A stretch of DNA of 64,000 nt, taken from Avoscillospira sp045652125. Its GTDB lineage: Bacteria > Bacillota > Clostridia > Oscillospirales > Oscillospiraceae. The translations under genes were made by a program, and so were the position numbers. The DNA is taken from positions 115,647 through 179,646 of the forward strand of contig JAZRTT010000019.1 of assembly GCA_045652125.1 (NCBI GenBank), read 5' to 3'. The first letter of the stretch is position 1, and each line of letters opens with the position of its first letter. Shown one piece after another: positions 48,760 through 56,089 of this stretch. The notes under the pieces are model-generated. The model made no database searches and was not told where the DNA came from. It saw only the letters and a program-made list of their open reading frames with translations.

Positions 48760-50016
48760 TTATCCCTTGCAGGACAGCAGATACTTCTCTGCCTCGGCAC
48801 TCCACAGGCCGTTGTTGCGGGCAGTGATCTCTGCCAGCTTGGCAAACATGGGATCGGTCTGCCCCAGTTTGGCAAAATCGTCGATCGCCACCAAAGGCAT
48901 TTCGATCTGGGTGTAGATCAGCTTTTTACCGCCGCGGATATTGGGCAGGTTCAGGGTGGTGTCTACCACGGCATCCAGACCGCCCACGTGAGTGACCATA
49001 GCGGCAGGATTGATCTTTCCGGAGGTCATCATGGAGATGGCTTCCTTCATGTCGTCGGTGTTGCCGCCGGAAGTACCGACCACATGGGTGTAGAGATAAT
49101 GCACATTATAGAAGTTGAATTCAGCCTTGAACTGGGAGTTGGTGGGACCGGCAAAGAAGTTCAGGCAGCCGTCAAAGCCCAGAATGGCATCGGCCTGTTC
49201 CACAACGGGGCGAACAGGTGCAAAACAGATCACATCGTTGTAGCCGGTGCCGCCGGTCAAATCGCGGAGCGTCTTAACGGGATCATCCACCTTGGCGGTA
49301 TTGACATAGTGCAGCTCAATGCCCATTTCCTTTGCATGCTCCACAGTATAAATGCTGGCAGCACGCTCCAGACGCTCGTCATCAATATCGGTAACAACCA
49401 GAAGGCTGGGTCTGCGGTCACAGTGCAGTGCATAGTCAATGGCACCCAAACCCATCGGGCCAACAGAGGCCAGAAGTGCCATCTTGCCGCCTTCCACAAT
49501 GCCCATGTCGTGTTCGTAGGAGCCGCCCTTCGTGTGATACATGGCATGGAAAGTACCGATAATACAGCTCATGGGTTCGGACAGAGAGCCGTAGAAATAG
49601 GTATCGGAATCGTAGTGCAGCAGGTTATCGGTCAGCAGCGTCTCCATAGGGACATTGCCATACTGGGCATCGCCGCCGCAGAACTGATAGGAGTAACCGG
49701 GTGCCATCTGAGAACCCTTGTAGAAGTGAGCGGGCTGAATGGCAAAGCCGTCACCGGGTTTATACTTGTGCTTCCAGTTTTCGCCCACAGCATGAATCAC
49801 GCCGCAGAACTCATGACCTACGATAGTGGGGTTCTGTGCCACATCATCAGGCACGCGCTTGTGATCCTCGCCCTCCAGCGCAGCCTTGTAGGTGCTCATG
49901 CACAGAGAGTCGGAGATGATCTTCACCTGCACATCGTCAGGACCAACTTCAGGCAGGTTGATCTCTTCCAGACGCAAATCGTTTTTGCCGTGGATTCGGA
50001 CAGCTTTTGTCTTCAT
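48760..50016 (-). CDS. Zinc-binding dehydrogenase, L-sorbose-1-phosphate-reductase-like
   Basis: This is a 418-residue medium-chain dehydrogenase. The opening MKTKAVRIHGKNDLRLEEINLPE, LCMSTYKAALEGEDHKRVPDD, NPTIVGHEFCG and the cofactor loop LLASVGPMGLGAIDYAL resemble SorE-type sugar-phosphate reductases. It would oxidise a polyol or polyol phosphate, or reduce the ketose, with NAD(P). I start at ATG 50016, since AAAGGATGA lies 9-12 bases upstream; the ATG at 50028 abuts the site itself. It leads the operon and is under the palindrome-bearing promoter. Confidence 0.8.
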   Translation of the reverse strand: MKTKAVRIHGKNDLRLEEINLPEVGPDDVQVKIISDSLCMSTYKAALEGEDHKRVPDDVAQNPTIVGHEFCGVIHAVGENWKHKYKPGDGFAIQPAHFYKGSQMAPGYSYQFCGGDAQYGNVPMETLLTDNLLHYDSDTYFYGSLSEPMSCIIGTFHAMYHTKGGSYEHDMGIVEGGKMALLASVGPMGLGAIDYALHCDRRPSLLVVTDIDDERLERAASIYTVEHAKEMGIELHYVNTAKVDDPVKTLRDLTGGTGYNDVICFAPVRPVVEQADAILGFDGCLNFFAGPTNSQFKAEFNFYNVHYLYTHVVGTSGGNTDDMKEAISMMTSGKINPAAMVTHVGGLDAVVDTTLNLPNIRGGKKLIYTQIEMPLVAIDDFAKLGQTDPMFAKLAEITARNNGLWSAEAEKYLLSCKG

Positions 50017-50112
50017 AAAATGTGTCATCCTTTCTTATTTTCCCGGAAGGAAATATCCGGGCTTGTCTATTTTTTTTGCTGTTTTATGTTGTTTTGTATT
50101 TGTTTCAACTGT

Positions 50113-50141
50113 ATTGTACGCAAATATTTGCCCAATGTCAA
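50113..50141 (-). promoter_or_regulatory. Promoter of the SorE-E2-E3-E1-HAD operon with an operator-like palindrome in the spacer
   Basis: On the minus strand, TTGACA (50136-50141), 17 bases, TACAAT (50113-50118). The spacer and its edge contain a perfect 12-base palindrome GCAAATATTTGC (50120-50131). A palindrome there is well placed for a repressor to block RNA polymerase. No regulator gene is adjacent in this window. Confidence 0.75.
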
Positions 50142-50229
50142 TATGATTCCAAATAATATTCACATTTTCCATGCCAAAAATTATTGTCAATCCCTTGCTG
50201 TCTTGATACATTTTAACAATAAAGAAAGC

Positions 50230-50261
50230 TTACACCCCACGGGACGTCCCGTGGGGTGTAA
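50230..50261 (-). terminator. Perfect palindromic terminator-like hairpin after ygfK
   Basis: 32 bases form a perfect palindrome (TTACACCCCACGGGAC and its complement), just after the ygfK stop. The minus-strand side runs into AGCTTTCTTTATTG, a modest T tract. Confidence 0.75.
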
Positions 50262-50273
50262 AAATGTACCGTT

Positions 50274-53225
50274 TTATCTTACCAGATAACCGTAATTCCG
50301 CAAAACCGTCAGTATGAATACCTCCAGCTCCGCAGGCAGACTATTGTTCTCACTCAGGTCATATTCACTCGTCTTACCACCGAGACGTACCAGAACCTTC
50401 CGGTCTCCCAACGGCAGGAAGCCGCTATTTTCGGGAGATTCATCGAACCCGGCCCTGTCGTGGAACAGGGTAAACTTATCTCGATAAGGAGAAGAGTCAT
50501 AGGGACAAAATACCTTGCAGTTTCCACATTCGTTGCACAACGCATCCACATGAAGGATCTGATGGCGGCCATCGGGCAGTTCTATGACCACATTGGCCCG
50601 GTTGGGGCACACATCGGCACAGCACTGACAAACCACATTGCAGCTAAGGCAGCGATCCCCCTCGCACTTGGCAGACAGGCCCAAGATACCCTTTTTACCG
50701 ATGGCAGCTTCCCTGCCGGAAACAGCCTGCGCGGGAATTTCAGTTTTCTTCGTATATCCCAGGACCGCCGCGGCGAAGGCAGCGGCATCGGAAATGCCCT
50801 CCACCACGGTGGCAGGACCGCGGAAACAGTCGCCTGCCGTATAAACGCCTTCCACATTGGTCTTAAGATCCGGCAGGCCCTTGCTGTCCAGTTCAATGCC
50901 GTTGACGGCGAAGATCTCGCCATCCACCTTTTCACCCACAGCGGAAATGACCAAGTCGCAGTCGATTTCCACAGTTCTGCTCGTTTCCATCGGTTTGCGG
51001 CGGCCGGAGGCATCCGGTTCACCCAGAACCATTTCATTGCACACCAGCTTGCCGTTTTCCTGCTTCACCGGGGAAACCAGTTCCAGGAACTGCACCCCAT
51101 CGGCAATGGCCAACTCCAGTTCTTCGGCATCGGCAGGCATATACTTTTTGGTGCGGCGATAGACCAAGGTAGAGGACTTTGCTCCTGCGTGCAGAGCAGC
51201 TCGCGCGGCATCCATCGCCGTATTGCCGCCGCCGATAACAGCCACATGACCGAGGTTCAGATCGGTTTTGCCTTTGATGTCTCTGAGCCAACCGATAACC
51301 GGCAGGACATTGCCCGGAATATCCAACTTTCCGGCCTTCCATGCACCCACGGCAAAGAGGATGTGGGTATAGCCCTGTGCTTTCAGTTCCCTGACAGAGG
51401 GGGCTGCTGTGTTGAGGCAGATATCCACGCCCAGTTTCTCCAGCATGGCGGCATCCTTATCGATGGCAGCATGGGGGATCCGGAATTCGGGAATGACCTG
51501 ACGGACGATACCGCCAAGCCGGTCAGCCTGCTCAAAGAGAGTGACTTCCACACCCTGTCTTGCCAACAGATGTGCTGCCGCCATGCCCGTAGGACCGCCG
51601 CCGACGATGGCCGCCTTCACGCCTTCCTTTTTGGGAGCAGGGCGCAGCTTGGGAAGCAGACTGTCAAAGCCGCGCTCTGCTGCCACCAGCTTGGTGGCAC
51701 GAATCTGTACGGAACGTTCATAGAAATTCCGGGTACACTTATCCATACAGTGATGGGCACAAATCGTACCTGTGATAAAGGGCAGAGGGTTCTTCTCCAA
51801 AATGACCCACAATGCTTTTTCATAGGCACCCTGGCGGCACAGTTCAATGTATTCGGGTATATCCTGACCAATGGGACATCCGCCCTTGCAGGGTGCGGTA
51901 TTGCAGTCCAACAGCGGAACCTTCTCAAAAAGTTTCCGTCTGGGCAAGGGCTTGATGGCCTTTTGGTGGAGAGGATCCCGACGGGCTGCCTGAGACAAGG
52001 CTGCAACTGCCTCCGTATCCACCGCAGTAAAGGGCTCAAAGGGCAGTTTTTCCAATTTTTCCCCAATTTGTTTGAACCGCTGGTAGCCACCGGGCTTCAG
52101 CTCCGTGGTTGCCATGGTGATGGGCCAGATGTTGCATGCAAAAATCCGATCGATATTAAAGAAGTCTGCACCGCCGGAATAGCTCAGCCGCAGCTTTCCG
52201 TCAAATTCCCGGCCAATTCGATTTGCCATTTCAATGGTCAGAGGGAACAACGACTTGCCTGCCATGTACATTTCCTCAGAGGGAAGCTCATTTTGCTTCA
52301 CATCCACCGGGAATGTATTGGACAGCTTCAGTCCGAATTCCAGCCCCTTGGACTGAGCCAAAGCCAACAGCCTGCGGAACATGGGAATGGCATCGGCATA
52401 TTGCAGATCGTCATTAAAGTGGAACTCTCCAAACTGGATGTAATCATAGCCCATACCATCCAGAATATCCCGGGCGGACTGATACCCCAAAATAGTAGGA
52501 TTGCATTTGACAAATGTATGGACATGCTTCTCTTTAATGAGATAAGAGGCTATGGCCTCAATTTCAGACGGCGGGCAGCCATGCAGGGTAGAAACGGTGA
52601 TGGAGTTGGAGATATGCGGATTAATGGCATCAATATAGTCGCTGCAGTCTGGGAACATTTTATGCAGAACTTCCATACATTCGGCCCAAATAGGCTGATC
52701 TGACGCATCTTTCATCCCTTCGATAAATTTATCGATCTTTTCTCCCTGAATGCCTGCCAAATCGTAGCCCACAGACATATTGAACACAAATCCGTTGGGA
52801 TCGCCCAGCCCATAGACTTTGGCCAGCATTTTACAGGCACACCACGCCTTGACATATTCTTCATAGGCCTGTGGCACATAAAGCTCCGTGGACCACTCAC
52901 AGTTGTAGCATTCATCTTCTGCCAAAATACAGGGGCGGTTGACACAGGCAGCAAGCTCTGCACCGTCCATTTTCTGCACGGTTTTCAATTCAAAAAACCT
53001 TGCGCCTGCAAAATAGCCTGCCACAATGTTCTGGGCCAACTGGGTATTGGGACCCGCGGCAGGTCCAAAGGGAGTTTCAATGTATTCTGAGCCAAAAATC
53101 GGCAGCTTCTTCTCCCCTGCCACATAGGGCCGATGGACTCCGAACACAGAATTTTCTCTTTGATATTCCGTGGTGATCCAGGTCATCAGTTGTTCAAAGG
53201 GGATGGGAATCATCTGTTCACTCAT
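50274..53225 (-). CDS. ygfK: YgfK-like putative selenate reductase / purine-pathway iron-sulfur flavoprotein
   Basis: This is a 983-residue multidomain oxidoreductase. The N-terminal third resembles dihydroorotate/dihydropyrimidine dehydrogenases (GSEYIETPFGPAAGPNTQLA, FVKCNPTILGYQSARDILD). The middle has a GltD-like Cys cluster (CNTAPCKGGCPIGQDIPEY), an FAD loop (AIVGGGPTGMAAAHLLA) and an NAD(P) loop (VAVIGGGNTAMDAARAA). The C-terminal third has clustered cysteines (CLSCNVVCQCCADVCPNRANV, CNECGNCKVFCPYDS) for 4Fe-4S centres. In E. coli and several gut anaerobes it belongs to the purine/urate breakdown cluster. It lies 30 bases after ssnA, on the same leader. Confidence 0.92.
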   Translation of the reverse strand: MSEQMIPIPFEQLMTWITTEYQRENSVFGVHRPYVAGEKKLPIFGSEYIETPFGPAAGPNTQLAQNIVAGYFAGARFFELKTVQKMDGAELAACVNRPCILAEDECYNCEWSTELYVPQAYEEYVKAWCACKMLAKVYGLGDPNGFVFNMSVGYDLAGIQGEKIDKFIEGMKDASDQPIWAECMEVLHKMFPDCSDYIDAINPHISNSITVSTLHGCPPSEIEAIASYLIKEKHVHTFVKCNPTILGYQSARDILDGMGYDYIQFGEFHFNDDLQYADAIPMFRRLLALAQSKGLEFGLKLSNTFPVDVKQNELPSEEMYMAGKSLFPLTIEMANRIGREFDGKLRLSYSGGADFFNIDRIFACNIWPITMATTELKPGGYQRFKQIGEKLEKLPFEPFTAVDTEAVAALSQAARRDPLHQKAIKPLPRRKLFEKVPLLDCNTAPCKGGCPIGQDIPEYIELCRQGAYEKALWVILEKNPLPFITGTICAHHCMDKCTRNFYERSVQIRATKLVAAERGFDSLLPKLRPAPKKEGVKAAIVGGGPTGMAAAHLLARQGVEVTLFEQADRLGGIVRQVIPEFRIPHAAIDKDAAMLEKLGVDICLNTAAPSVRELKAQGYTHILFAVGAWKAGKLDIPGNVLPVIGWLRDIKGKTDLNLGHVAVIGGGNTAMDAARAALHAGAKSSTLVYRRTKKYMPADAEELELAIADGVQFLELVSPVKQENGKLVCNEMVLGEPDASGRRKPMETSRTVEIDCDLVISAVGEKVDGEIFAVNGIELDSKGLPDLKTNVEGVYTAGDCFRGPATVVEGISDAAAFAAAVLGYTKKTEIPAQAVSGREAAIGKKGILGLSAKCEGDRCLSCNVVCQCCADVCPNRANVVIELPDGRHQILHVDALCNECGNCKVFCPYDSSPYRDKFTLFHDRAGFDESPENSGFLPLGDRKVLVRLGGKTSEYDLSENNSLPAELEVFILTVLRNYGYLVR

Positions 53226-53255
53226 GGTTTTTACCTCCCGATCAAGTTTTCTGAT

Positions 53256-54596
53256 TTAATACGTACAGTTGTTCAGGCTGCCCCACAGTTTCTTGGCTTC
53301 TTCAAGAATATGGGCATTGACCGCTTCTTCATCCACATCCACCAACTGCCGATCCAGCATCAGCAATTTACCGTTGCCGATGGTAGTCTGACACTGGCGG
53401 CCGGTCATGCCGAAAATCATGTGACCGTCAATGTTGGCATCGGAGAAGGGGGTGAAAGGCTTGTAGTCCATGACGATAATATCGGCACTAGCGCCCGGCT
53501 TCAGCACACCCAGTTCATCGGGGAAATATCTGGCACCGATCTTTGCATTGTTCCTGAAGAGCATATCCGTAACTTCGCACCAAGCTACATTGGGCAGGCA
53601 GGCGTTGGACCGCTGGGAACACAGCGCCACCTTGAGGCTCTCCAGCATATCGTTGGTATAGGCATCGGTACCCATACCAAGAAGGATACCGTTTTTATAA
53701 AGTGTCAGCACCGGGCAGATCCCCACTGCATTTCCCATGTTGGATTCGGGATTGTTCACAACCATGGTACCGGTTTCCTTGATGATATCAATTTCCGCAG
53801 AGTTCACATGGATGCAGTGCCCCAAAATGGTCTTTTCGCCCAAAATGCCGTGATCCTGCAATCTCTGTATCGGTCTGCGGCCATAATTCTGCAGACTGTC
53901 ATAGACATCATTCATGCCCTCTGATACATGGATATGATAACCGGTACGGCCGTTATTTGCCGCCGTCATCCGCTCAAAGGTCTGATCGGAAATGGTGAAC
54001 AGGGCATGACCGCCGAACATGGCCTTCAGCATGGGATCGTGTTCTTTTTCGCAATAGGTGATGAAATCTGCATTCTCCCGAATACCTTGCAGGCACTTTT
54101 CCTCCCCATCCCGGTCGGAAACTTCATAGCACAGACAGCTTCTGACACCGAATTGACGGGCAGAATCCGCAATGGTGAACAAGGAGCCGGGAATCTCACA
54201 ATAGGATGCATGGTGGTCAAAGATGGTGGTGACACCCTGCTTGATGCAGTCCATATACAAGGCATCGGCTGAGGCTTTTGTTCCGGCCAGCGTCAAACGT
54301 CGGTCAATGGCCCACCATGTGCCGTCCAGCACTTCATAGAAATTCGTGGGGTTGTTGCCGGCGATACTCAGGCCGCGGGCCAATGCAGAATAGATATGGG
54401 TGTGGGCATTGATGAAGGCGGGCATGATCACACCGCCCTTGGCATCAATGATGTCGGCATCGGGATACTTGGCGCGAAGGGCAGTCTCTGTGCCCACTTC
54501 CACAATTTTTGTATCTTCGTATGCCACCGCACCTTTTTCAAAATAGGGTGCAGCAGGGTCACGGGTAATCAGCCGGCCGTTTGTAATCAGTTTCAT
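53256..54596 (-). CDS. ssnA: SsnA-type amidohydrolase (putative aminohydrolase of purine catabolism)
   Basis: This 446-residue TIM-barrel metal-dependent hydrolase of the amidohydrolase superfamily has metal ligands NAHTHIYSALARG (HxH), a His in YHIHVSEGMND, GHCIHVNS and the late Asp in GMGTDAYTNDM. SsnA is usually paired with YgfK in anaerobic purine/urate clusters. The ATG has AAGGAGGAG at 54602-54610. The gene is the first behind the structured leader and is probably controlled by it. Confidence 0.9.
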   Translation of the reverse strand: MKLITNGRLITRDPAAPYFEKGAVAYEDTKIVEVGTETALRAKYPDADIIDAKGGVIMPAFINAHTHIYSALARGLSIAGNNPTNFYEVLDGTWWAIDRRLTLAGTKASADALYMDCIKQGVTTIFDHHASYCEIPGSLFTIADSARQFGVRSCLCYEVSDRDGEEKCLQGIRENADFITYCEKEHDPMLKAMFGGHALFTISDQTFERMTAANNGRTGYHIHVSEGMNDVYDSLQNYGRRPIQRLQDHGILGEKTILGHCIHVNSAEIDIIKETGTMVVNNPESNMGNAVGICPVLTLYKNGILLGMGTDAYTNDMLESLKVALCSQRSNACLPNVAWCEVTDMLFRNNAKIGARYFPDELGVLKPGASADIIVMDYKPFTPFSDANIDGHMIFGMTGRQCQTTIGNGKLLMLDRQLVDVDEEAVNAHILEEAKKLWGSLNNCTY

Positions 54597-54610
54597 AGCA
54601 GCTCCTCCTT

Positions 54611-54740
54611 CTTAGATGTCACTCGGAAAAACAAAAAATGCACCAAATCCAAACGGATTCAGCACACTCGAAGCAAGGCCGAGTGATAGTTGCAGCCCGT
54701 GCGCGAAGCACTTCGTTACAGCTACCATTCTTAAGTTACA
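54611..54740 (-). promoter_or_regulatory. Structured leader of ssnA-ygfK, riboswitch-like attenuator
   Basis: Read on the minus strand: a compact hairpin GGTAG (54722-54726) / CTATC (54685-54689) closes a large asymmetric internal loop (10 and 9 bases, CTGTAACGAA and GGGCTGCAA) topped by GTGC/GCAC. Then a CACTCG/CGAGTG stem follows (54680-54685 with 54665-54670). Next is an 11-bp terminator stem with G-T pairs (54655-54665 with 54640-54650), then two T runs to 54627. CCGAGTG (54620-54626), just before the ribosome site, is a second complement to CACTCGG. An aptamer-shaped element plus terminator plus alternative pairing is the architecture of a ligand-sensing attenuator. Ligand and class are unassigned. 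Confidence 0.65.
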
Positions 54741-54745
54741 CTTGT

Positions 54746-54774
54746 ATTTTACTGCACCGCAAGGAAAAAATCAA
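54746..54774 (-). promoter_or_regulatory. Promoter of the ssnA-ygfK transcript
   Basis: On the minus strand, TTGATT (54769-54774), 17 bases, TAAAAT (54746-54751), so transcription would begin near 54739, just ahead of the leader hairpin. Confidence 0.6.
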
Positions 54775-54845
54775 GACAAAAAGCACAAGTAACCAATATT
54801 TTTTCTTCCGTTCTTTGTGCGTTCCGGCAAGAGCCAAACCGTTGT

Positions 54846-54874
54846 TTGAACTATCGATACTTTTGTGATATCAT
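54846..54874 (+). promoter_or_regulatory. Promoter for the DUF4317 gene
   Basis: TTGAAC (54846-54851), 17 bases, TATCAT (54869-54874), 28 bases before the ATG at 54903. Confidence 0.55.
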
Positions 54875-54902
54875 ATTTTCACCAATCTCTTGGAGGGTAC
54901 TT

Positions 54903-56039
54903 ATGAACGAGCGGGAAATTTCGGAAATTCGCCGGCGGTTTCGGCCGGATAAAAGCAATATCCGTCAGGTGAGGGGCTGTTACGTCAGCGACAAAGGAGA
55001 GATCCTTACCCAATTCACTCAGTCGGTAAATCTCATGCCGGAAGACGAAAAGGAAAAAGTGCTGGGAGTGCTGAAAAAAGCACTGTCCGGCGGTCTGAAC
55101 AAAAATTTGACCGACATTTCCTTTTCTGTCAAACAGGTTATGGAGGGGCAGGAGCATAAGCTTCTCACCAAGCTTCGGGATTCTGCCCCGGAGGACAATG
55201 CCGCCGTGGAAGAATTTTTCTCCAAGGTTATCCAGACGGTTCAAATGGACACCAACTATCTGATTCTGTTGGCCGTCGATTCCTATGATGTCCCCTTCCG
55301 CGGAAAAGACGGCAGTAACTTCTCTGAAGGTTCCGATCAGGTCTACCGGTACATTCTCTGTGCCATCTGCCCGGTAAAACTAAGCAAATCCACTTTGAGC
55401 TTTCACTCCCAGGAGCAGGCGTTCCATAACAGTCAGACTGACTGGCTGGTGGGCGCTCCGGAATTGGGGTTCCTCTTCCCTGCCTTTGATGACCGCACCA
55501 CCAATCTCTACGGTGCCTTGTCCTACACCCGCGATACAGGCGACAACCATGAAAACTTCATCCGTGCCATTTTCGGTGTCGAAGCTCCCATGGCCGCCAA
55601 ACATCAGCAGGCACAGTTCCGATCCATACTGGGAAGCACCCTTTCCGAGGACTGCAGCTTAGAAGTGGTTCAATCCGTCCATGCACAGTTCAGTGATATG
55701 ATTCAGGAGCATAAGGAAAGCCGGGACAAAGAGCCCCTTTTGATATCCAAGCCGGAGGTAAACCATATGTTAAAGACCTGCGGCGTTTCCGATGAAAAAA
55801 TCAAGGCCTTCAATGGGGAGTTCGATCAGGTTTTCGGAGAGCACACCGATCTTAGTCCAAAAAATCTGGTAAATCCCAGACAGTTTCATGTTATCACACC
55901 TGACGTTAAAATTCAGATAACACCGGAAAAGCGGGATTTGGTGGAAACCAGAGTGCTTGGCGGCGTCAAGTACATCCTCATCCGTGCCGAAGATGGTGTG
56001 GAAGTCAACGGTGTGCCGGTGAATATTGAACAACTATAA
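54903..56039 (+). CDS. DUF4317 domain protein
   Basis: This 378-residue soluble protein is recognised as DUF4317 by the opening MNEREISEIRRRFRPDKSNI and the inner line CYVSDKGEILTQFTQSV. The family is found in many Clostridia and is uncharacterised. It has TTGGAGGGTAC upstream and an own promoter. It is transcribed convergently with the rhamnose operon and does not seem to be linked to it. Confidence 0.83.
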   Translation: MNEREISEIRRRFRPDKSNIRQVRGCYVSDKGEILTQFTQSVNLMPEDEKEKVLGVLKKALSGGLNKNLTDISFSVKQVMEGQEHKLLTKLRDSAPEDNAAVEEFFSKVIQTVQMDTNYLILLAVDSYDVPFRGKDGSNFSEGSDQVYRYILCAICPVKLSKSTLSFHSQEQAFHNSQTDWLVGAPELGFLFPAFDDRTTNLYGALSYTRDTGDNHENFIRAIFGVEAPMAAKHQQAQFRSILGSTLSEDCSLEVVQSVHAQFSDMIQEHKESRDKEPLLISKPEVNHMLKTCGVSDEKIKAFNGEFDQVFGEHTDLSPKNLVNPRQFHVITPDVKIQITPEKRDLVETRVLGGVKYILIRAEDGVEVNGVPVNIEQL

Positions 56040-56083
56040 AAAATGCCTCTGCCGCATCCCGACAAGGGATCCGGCAGAGGCAT
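56036..56083 (-). terminator. Terminator of the rhamnose operon
   Basis: A 12-bp outer stem (56043-56054 with 56072-56083) with a C-C mismatch and 5-bp inner stem is followed on the minus strand by a T run. It also sits at the end of the DUF4317 gene on the other strand. Confidence 0.8.
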
Positions 56084-56089
56084 CATCTA

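Noticed and set aside
50042..50061. CCCGG/CCGGG hairpin before the SorE-like gene as a terminator or riboswitch
   Set aside because: Only a 5-bp stem, no U tract on the transcribed strand, and no conserved motif. It may be a minor leader hairpin only.
50460..52703. A 747-codon plus-strand frame opposite ygfK
   Set aside because: It is the complement of ygfK, which has clear iron-sulfur and FAD motifs.
54611..54740. Classic purine riboswitch, Moco motif or T-box in the ssnA leader
   Set aside because: None of their conserved cores is visible (no purine three-way junction sequence, no TGGGTGGTACCGCG-like box). The structure is described as unassigned instead.
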